DNA of 59,224 nt from Nemertoderma westbladi (lineage: Eukaryota; Xenacoelomorpha; Nemertodermatida; Nemertodermatidae). Of the stretch, positions 52,736 to 59,224 are shown in pieces. The stretch lies in contig JAUCBJ010000404.1 in assembly GCA_032718475.1 (NCBI GenBank), forward strand, positions 1 to 59,224, read 5' to 3'. The stretch's first letter is position 1. Every line of letters starts with the position of its first letter. The translations under genes were made by a program, and so were the position numbers. The notes below the pieces were generated by a model. The model was not told the origin of the DNA and made no database searches. It saw only the letters and a program-made list of their open reading frames with translations.

Positions 52736-53998
52736 GTGACTCGGAAACGTAAAAAACTTATGCCTCACTCCCACACAACTCGTATCAGTAGATCATACAA
52801 AAACTACAGTGAAACCCGACTTCTAGAACTCTTGAACGCAAATACCGCTCTACCTACCATTCTCCAGACAACATCAGTAGACAATGCTGCTATGATTCTA
52901 CAGGCCGAACTGAACAATATCACAAATGAAATTGCCCCTTTTAAAGAAGTCCGCATTAAACATAACACAGAGCCATGGATTAACTCAACCACCACTTCTA
53001 CAATTCAAGCAAGGAACAATGCATTTAGGGTATTTCATAACCATCCCAATTCAACTAACGAACAGGAGTATAAAAGGTCGAGGAATGTGTTAACAGGCCA
53101 AATCAGATCTGCCAAAGCGAATTTCTTCCACGACAAGCTTTAGGCCAATAAATCTAATCACAAAGAGCTATGGAAAACACTGAAACACATGGGCGCCCCA
53201 TCAAAAAACAAGAAAGCCTCAACATCTATACCCTGTATCAAAATGGGAGACTCACTGCTGTACGATGACGCAGAGAAAGCCATCGAGTTCAACAATTTCT
53301 TTACCCATATTGCTGATACGCTAGTGGACAACCTTCCTCCTGCTGATAGCAACTACAAATTGCAAGTAGAAGAATACTATCACAGGAAAGGAATTTTCCC
53401 AAACTCTTTTTCCCTTTCACCGGTAGACTCTGAATCTGTCCGAGTTATTCTATCCCAACTAGACGTTAGTAAGAGCTGTGGGCCTGACAACATACCTCCA
53501 CTTATCCTGAGAGATGAATGTAGCTATCTTCTACCTCTAGTAACATATATTATAAACTTGTCAATCTCCACAAATACCTTTCCCAGCATTTACAAAATAG
53601 CCAAAGTAATCCCAATTTTCAAAAAAGGAAGCAACATTCAGCGTTTCAACTTCAGACCAATATCACTCCTTACAATAATATCAAAAGTTCTAGAAAAGGT
53701 TGTCTTTGACCAAATGATGGGCTATTTTTACTCAATGAACATTATTGATAAATTTCAATCAGCCTTTCGTAAAGGATATTCCGTACAGACATGTTTGATT
53801 TTTCTGGATAACTACATTAAACACGCCATGGAAAACGGAAAATGGTTGGAATGGTCGCTATTGATCTCCAGAAGGCCTTCGACACGGTTGACCAACCCCT
53901 TCTCATCCACAAGCTAAAGTGCCTTGGCCTCTCACGATATGCCATAGCATTTTTCGAGTCATATATATCTGGTCGAACACAATACGTCCAGGTCGGTA
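52736..53998 (+). pseudogene. LINE-D ORF2: linker and reverse transcriptase (5' half)
   Basis: Continues in the frame 52589-53143, then after a TAG at 53141-53143 in 53189-53917 and 53842-53998. RT blocks: SKSCGPDNIPP, KVIPIFKKGS, FNFRPISLLTIISKVLEK, FQSAFRKGYSV and the first Asp box VAIDLQKAFDTVDQ. The YADD box is absent because copy f cuts the element. Confidence 0.86.
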
Positions 53999-54037
53999 CT
54001 ACTACTAGGATCGGCATGCTGCATTGCAGCTGCATTT

Positions 54038-55758
54038 TTAAGAATGCTGTGCCGGCTTGTCAACAAAATTGCACCGCCACAACTCCCTATCACCCATGAC
54101 ATTTGCTAGATCATCCGCATCTATAAGGCCAGTGTCCTTTAAGATGCGTCTCAAGAAAGTCATGGGCTGTCCACCATGCTTATTCACTCCATGAGGCTGC
54201 CAAAGTACAAGATTATGCACTGGCTGGTCCTCACAGCGAAAGCAATGTCCTGCAAAGCGGAGGCGATTTTGTTCTAGTGTCAAGCTTGGGGGAACCAATG
54301 AGACACCTCCAATGTTATATAGTGTCTGGTTGGAGATGTGTGCATTGTACTTGACACAATGAACCTGGCGTAGCATTCTTGTGAATGTGCCATCCAGAGA
54401 TTTGGTGTCCTCAGCAGTTAGAGCCCAGCATGGACTCCCGTAGAGGAGTACTGGAACTACTGCTGCTCTAAATAATCGGACCTTAAGTTTCCGATTTATT
54501 CTCGGTGACTTCCAAATCCTGGAAAGCCTATTCAAGGCTGCCCATGCCTTTCCCTTACGTATTCGAAGGTCCTCACCTGACTTCCAGATCCATGATCCCA
54601 GGTAACAGAAGTCGTCCACATGCTCAAGCATACCATCCTTTGAGCTTATGCCCATCCGATCAGAGACTTGCTGAGGACTTTCAAAGTTAACTGTCAAAAT
54701 TTTGGTCTTTCTGGAGTTAATAAAAAGACCAACACTAGAAGCAGCATGTTCTAATGAGCTGATGAGCCGTTGGGCTCCCTCTTATGATTCTGAGAGTACT
54801 CCTAAGTCATCAGCAAAGTCTAGATCAGTTAGGTACTTGGCAGGATTTCCTCGACTTCTGGAGCCAGTAGGTGGAGTTATCATCACCCCATCATCATTAT
54901 GATGATCTAAGGACATGCGTAGAACATAGTCAACCACAATAATGAACAAGAATGGTGCAAGTGTGTCTCCTTGGAGGACGCCCCATAACACTTCAAATGG
55001 TTCTGTGTCACCGTCAACAGTAGACACAAATGTTGTCGAACCATTGTATACTGATCTGATTGCTGCAATAATTTCATCAGGAATCCCATATAAAGAAAGT
55101 ATGCTGAACATACGTGAGCGAGAGAGTGAATCAAAGGCCTTGAAGAAGTCAACAAAGATAACAGCCAGATGCCTGTCTTTCTTTTTTTGATAATTTTTCA
55201 ATTATCCTTCTAAGTGCCAAAATGGGCTCCATGGTCCCACGACCTTTACGCAACCCATTCTGATTTCCACGGAGCAGTCTCTCAATGGGATGCGATTTAA
55301 TAGAATCCTATTGTATAGCTTTGCAGCAATCGAGATCAATGAGATTCCCCAAAAAGAACCATAGAGTGTTAGGTTGCCCTTCTTGGGAACTGGCACCAAC
55401 TTATTTGTTTTCATTTCTTGTGGGACTCTTGTTGTTCGGTACATGTCTACCATGATGGGATAGATGAGCTTTAAACACTCAGGTATTTTAAAGACCTCAG
55501 GGGGAACACCATCTACTCCACTGGCGCACGATTGGTCTTAATGCTATTTGCAGCAGCCTTCACTTCTGCAAAGGAGATATCCCCAATGGGAATATCTGGG
55601 AGTACAGACTCAGACACTTTTACTTCTATAAAGTTATTAGGCAATACCCTGTCATTATTGAGGAGCTTTTCAAAGTGGGCCTTCCAACCATTGAGGCGAT
55701 CGGCTGGTGATTCAGCCTTAACATTGGTGGTTGGTTGGCTTTTTTGACCAGCAAGCAA
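54038..55758 (-). pseudogene. LINE-A copy f reverse transcriptase
   Basis: RT in four open pieces: 55758-55513, 55453-55202, 55201-54782 and 54697-54038. The boxes VDFFKAFD and LDFADDLGVLSES are intact, and the C-terminus runs to DKPAQHS. The breaks are short indels and single changes (for example an altered run of T near 55190 and a changed codon near 54783), so it is only moderately old. Confidence 0.88.
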
Positions 55759-55874
55759 GTTGATCGATCTCCATGCCTGGGATGATTGCCTGCTGTCGTC
55801 AGCATCATTGATGGCATCAACCTGTTGGTTTATTAGCTCCTGTAGATTAACAGTCTTTCTGCGCCTTGTAGAGG

Positions 55875-57275
55875 TTATTTCGGCACTTCTGAATTTTGTT
55901 TTTCAGTCCAGGGGGGCCGTTTCCTGTTTCGAGGGAATACAGGAACTGTTTCTACCGTTGCTAACTTAACTGCCTCTGTGAAGGCAGTATAGCCCTCACA
56001 GTGATCTGCCGCCTCAGAGGCAAGAACCTCATACCTGTTGCTCAGCTGTAGTGTGAAGCTGGATCTCACACTTGGCTGTTGCAACAGAGAGGACCAGTCA
56101 TGCCGCGGCAAGGCAGATTTCGTTGTTCTGCTAGCACGCAGACTAAGTCTTACCTTGGCCACAATAAGGCGGTGATCACTGGAGAAGGGTCGAAGTGTAA
56201 ATGCATTACAGTCTTGTATAGAGCTCCTGTATTTCCTACGAAACAGAATATGGTCTATCTGGGACTTGTGACCACTGGGTCCACTATGAGTCCATAGCTT
56301 TCCAGTTCGCTTCTTGAACTGGGTTCCAGCCGAAAACAATCCATTTCCAGAGATAAAATCCTGAAGATGGACAGAATTTCGGTTAACACTATTGCTATAG
56401 ACCCAGGGCGATGTAGGTGATTGATGCAGACTTGCATTAAAGTCTCTCAGGAATGTTAAGAATGCATGCTGATCTACTCCATCAGTAGCTGCTTGTAGAT
56501 TGTGGTAGAAATTTTCCACCTCTACAGGGGCAACACTAGTTGGAGGGTAGCACACAATCAGAACCACCTTAGGAAACTTCTTAGCCAGTCTTCCAGAACA
56601 TGAGAAGTGGCAACGGATGATGGGTTAGAGATTTGGTCTATTTTGTCCAATGCTGCATGTGCAGTTGGATTCATCAATAGACCAATTCCACCATTGCCAC
56701 TATCATCTGCTGACGCGAGGGCAAGTCGCCAACCGCCCCCCATGTCCTTAATCAGAACCTCATCAGTCTGTCCAGTCTGCATTCGGTGCTCTTGAACACC
56801 CACTGCGCTAAGAGAAAGCTTATCTGCCAAGGCAGTCAGCTCACCTTGTCGCATTGGGGACCCGAGTGTTAGGGTGTTTACTGAGGCTAATCTAGTGACT
56901 TGCCTCAGATTCACCAATGGCTTTGTTGGTCGGGGTGGAACATGAGAGTAGCCTCCAACTCCAGAATCCCTCTCCCCATCACAATCTGGCCTCCCTGGTG
57001 ACCCAGGGTTTGGGCCAGAAAGGTCATCAGGAAAGGGACTCAAAGAATTGTTGACTGCTCTCTCTCCAGTAGGGGGATGAGACAGGCAGCCGGTCAGGAG
57101 TTAACTGACGCCTGTGAGGCCGATTGTGTCCGGTAATTCCACTGGCCTCTCGTGGCCGGACCTCCGCATTGCTAATGTAATCCATAGTGGGGGTTGGGGG
57201 GTGCTTATTTGCCGAGTCAACTCTCGGGGCAAATACCACACCCTGGTTTGCCATTCCACAGGGTGGGTGTCGCAA
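55875..57275 (-). pseudogene. LINE-A copy f endonuclease
   Basis: Pieces 57275-57027 (MDYISNAEVRP, the likely N-terminus, at about 57186), 57043-56558 and 56567-55875. EEP motifs in order: LASVNTLTLGS (Asn), AVGVQEHRM (Glu), GNGGIGLLMN, FLTFLRDFNASL (Arg where Gly is usual), SQIDHILF, SSDHRLIVAKV. The linker after it is shortened by a deletion near 55900 relative to copies b and d. Confidence 0.88.
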
Positions 57276-57670
57276 TGGAGTCAGATATGAGGCCCATCAC
57301 CCATATCTACTCTGGCGCACATGACCCACCATTGGCTGTTGCAGCTCATCTGCTGGGTCATGCCCTGTACCCTTGCTGCCAGGTGCAGGTCGCAGTGAAG
57401 TGCTCTCAGAGTGGACATGAGAACACTCTACTCCTGACCAGCCATTGGTAGATCACCATCTGCCTGGTCAGGCCATATACCCCTGCAGCCAAGTATATGG
57501 GTCCTTAATCCAGGACCAAGGGCGTCCTTATCCCAGAACGAAGGGGGTCCTAGTTACAGGACCAGATTTGCCCTAGTAAAAGGGGTCTATGCAGCTACAG
57601 GTGGCACCTCCTTTATGCTGCATGGAGGTGGCAAGTTTTCTTGATCAATGACCTAGAATACCTGACCTGA

Positions 57671-57774
57671 CCGGAACGGGGCTATGGGCACCCCACCACA
57701 ACCAATTAATAACGAGGGGGGGGGGGGGGCAGAGAATGTCCCACGAGCGTCGGCAGGCAATGCGCACGGTGAGC
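57671..57774 (+). repeat. Scrap of BEL-A gag between two LINE-A pieces
   Basis: The stretch gggcaccccaccacaacc..aacgag, 14 G (57716-57729), then cagagaatgtcccacgagcg and tcggcaggcaatgcgcacgg matches BEL-A2 44919-45000 (gagccccacaacaacagg..gcgag, 14 G, cagagagtgtcccacaggcg..) with scattered differences. Its borders coincide with the 5' end of LINE-A copy f on one side and an internal endonuclease position of copy g on the other. Confidence 0.8.
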
Positions 57775-58023
57775 TACAGTCTTGTATAGAGCTCCTGTAT
57801 TTCCTACGAAACAGGATATGGTCTATCTGGGACTTGTGACCACTGGGTCCACTATGAGTCCATAGCTTTCCAGTTCGCTTCTGGAACTGGGTTCCAGCCG
57901 AAAACAATCCATTTCCAGAGATAAAATCCTGAAGATGGATGGAATTTCGGTTAACACTATTGCTATAGACCCAGGGCGATGTAGGTGATTGATGCAGACT
58001 TGCATTAAAGTCTCCCAGGAATG
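57775..58023 (-). pseudogene. LINE-A copy g, endonuclease fragment
   Basis: Internal 250-bp piece from LGDFNASL to SSIQDC, with neither end of the LINE. The GDFN motif is in its standard form, unlike copies d and f. Not a functional unit. Confidence 0.85.
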
Positions 58024-59224
58024 ATTGATTAATAAACCGCCGATGGAATCCGTACTGAAATTAAAATCTTGTATCTGTGCACTAATATTGTCTTGTAAGG
58101 GAAGAGGCCAGATTGTGGCTTTCATAGATTCAGAGTTTATAATTAAAAGTCTTGTGAGAAGATATGGAATTAATTTGTACGACCTACTGAGATGTCATAG
58201 GCATTGAGTATAGGAAGTGTGTGATTACTCATCAGCATGAGCACGACATTTAGTAATTAATTTCTTCAAATTTACTAATCTTTATCTGACAGAATTGGAA
58301 TATAACTCTATATAGTTATTGAAAAATGTAGATTCTAGTCGGGTACTTCTCTTTAGGCGCTTTTAATTAAATAAACTGCATGCGGGCTGATAAGGTTTTT
58401 TAACATATTATTGTACTATTGTACTAGTGTATTATTATAGATATGCAGCTTGTAATATAACAAAGATATTATTGTACAACATATAGATATGCAGCTTGTA
58501 CTATAACAAAGATATTATTGTACAACATAGATAAATACTAGAGTATTTATTTACTCTAGCTTAGAAACCGAAAAATGAGAAATATGCGGCAAATCAAAAT
58601 GAAAGAAAAGTTTGTTTTAGACTTCAAAAGGACAATTTTGTTTCCAATATGAGTCTGTCTGAAAGTCATTTCATTCACTCAGACAAAACATGTCACTCAT
58701 CTTTGACCACTCGCACTAGAAAAATAACTTTGTACATGTGTTTACCAATCTCAAGAGTCGTGATAATATAAAATAAACCAACAAGCATTCTGCACTCTCC
58801 AGTCAGTACGCGTCACACCCACCCTTCCCTGTATCAAGTTATCATGCTAGTTAGAAGTTTTAGACATCTTTGTTTCTTGATAATATGCAATGCAAATAAT
58901 AATCAATGTTTGAACTTTGACAAAGGATAAATAATAACCTGGGGTTGCACATAATTTATATAACATAATAATATTTAACTATTACTAATTTATATGTAAA
59001 CATAATGCATTAACAAATAATTTTAATTAATACGCTTTGCCATGGGATTTGTACAAAAAATTGTCAATAAAAAATACTTGTTGCCAGCAATATTTGGGAT
59101 TGCTTCTGTCATTGGACAATGTGGAATGGACGCAATAAAAATTCGACGCAAATAACAGCTGATTATTCTCAAAAATAAAACTGTAACCTGTTCTATTGTG
59201 TTTAGTTTGTTGGTTTGGTTAAAA
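58024..59224. other. AT-rich sequence at the right window end
   Basis: No supported gene. A small ORF at 58025-58207 (60 codons) has no recognisable motif. A 46-bp tandem duplication is annotated separately. Confidence 0.45.
58438..58529. repeat. Tandem duplication, 2 x 46 bp
   Basis: The unit tagatatgcagcttgta..tataacaaagatattattgtacaacata occurs at 58438-58483 and 58484-58529 with one mismatch. Confidence 0.92.

Larger units (their letters stand above)
51142..53998 (+). mobile_element. LINE-D (ORF1, endonuclease, RT; both ends cut)
   Basis: A plus-strand LINE with separate ORF1 and ORF2, unlike LINE-A. Its 5' end is lost at LINE-A copy e and its 3' end at LINE-A copy f, which enters just after the first RT Asp box region (ISGRTQYVQVG). 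Motifs fit the CR1/L2-related groups. No 3' remainder was found to the right of copy f. Confidence 0.9.
53999..57670 (-). mobile_element. LINE-A copy f, near full length
   Basis: Minus-strand LINE-A from the 5' UTR (right end, about 57670; corresponds to the start of copy d) to the TAG tail (left). It retains the N-terminal endonuclease segment deleted in copy d. Frames are broken at about 54785, 55200, 55510, 55900 and 56560. No clear target duplication is seen, because the right side is joined to a BEL scrap. Confidence 0.9.

Overview
The window is a nest of retrotransposons from a metazoan, most likely invertebrate, genome. It holds BEL/Pao and Ty1/copia LTR elements, several non-LTR (LINE) families, a MITE with a TAA target duplication, AT-rich unique sequence, a long GA microsatellite and many poly(G) runs. 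No host gene can be called with confidence. Almost every coding region is broken by stops or frameshifts, so most genes are given as pseudogenes.

Layout. (1) 1-8858 (+): the 3' part of a BEL/Pao element (BEL-A1): end of gag, a complete but broken pol, then 3.9 kb that holds another long ORF before the polypurine tract and the 3' LTR (8266-8858). That ORF reads as a DEDD (RNase D/EXD1-like) 3'-5' exonuclease domain followed by an acidic linker and three CCHC zinc knuckles. (2) 8861-9428 (+): 3' piece of LINE-A, the dominant LINE here. (3) 10321-12170 (+): a decayed LINE-B; 12570-12831: GA microsatellite. (4) 12969-31820 (-): a LINE-A copy split by a very large BEL element (BEL-B, 14726-31219, minus strand, about 16.5 kb with 978/987 bp LTRs). 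BEL-B itself contains a LINE-A insertion (24136-25927, 10-bp target duplication) and a MITE (29610-29987). (5) 31832-35280 (+): a near-complete LINE-A with 11-bp target duplication. (6) 35927-42108 (-): a Ty1/copia element interrupted by LINE-C (about 39363-40582) and cut on its right by the LTR of a second BEL-A element. (7) 42109-47397 (+): BEL-A2, with 5' LTR, a gag carrying 60-bp in-frame repeats, and a deleted and truncated pol. (8) 47398-50388: non-coding, with minisatellites and a GC-rich island. (9) 50389-51141 (-) LINE-A; 51142-53998 (+) LINE-D (ORF1, EN, RT); 53999-57670 (-) near-full LINE-A; 57671-57774 a stray BEL gag scrap; 57775-58023 (-) a LINE-A endonuclease scrap; then AT-rich sequence to the end.

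The main point of interest is that both BEL elements are far larger than usual and carry an extra ORF between pol and the 3' LTR. In BEL-A this ORF looks like an exonuclease joined to a zinc-knuckle protein, which I do not know as a standard BEL/Pao gene. Both elements also keep a polypurine-like tract just after the pol stop, where a normal BEL 3' LTR would start, as if the extra module had been added downstream of an ancestral end.
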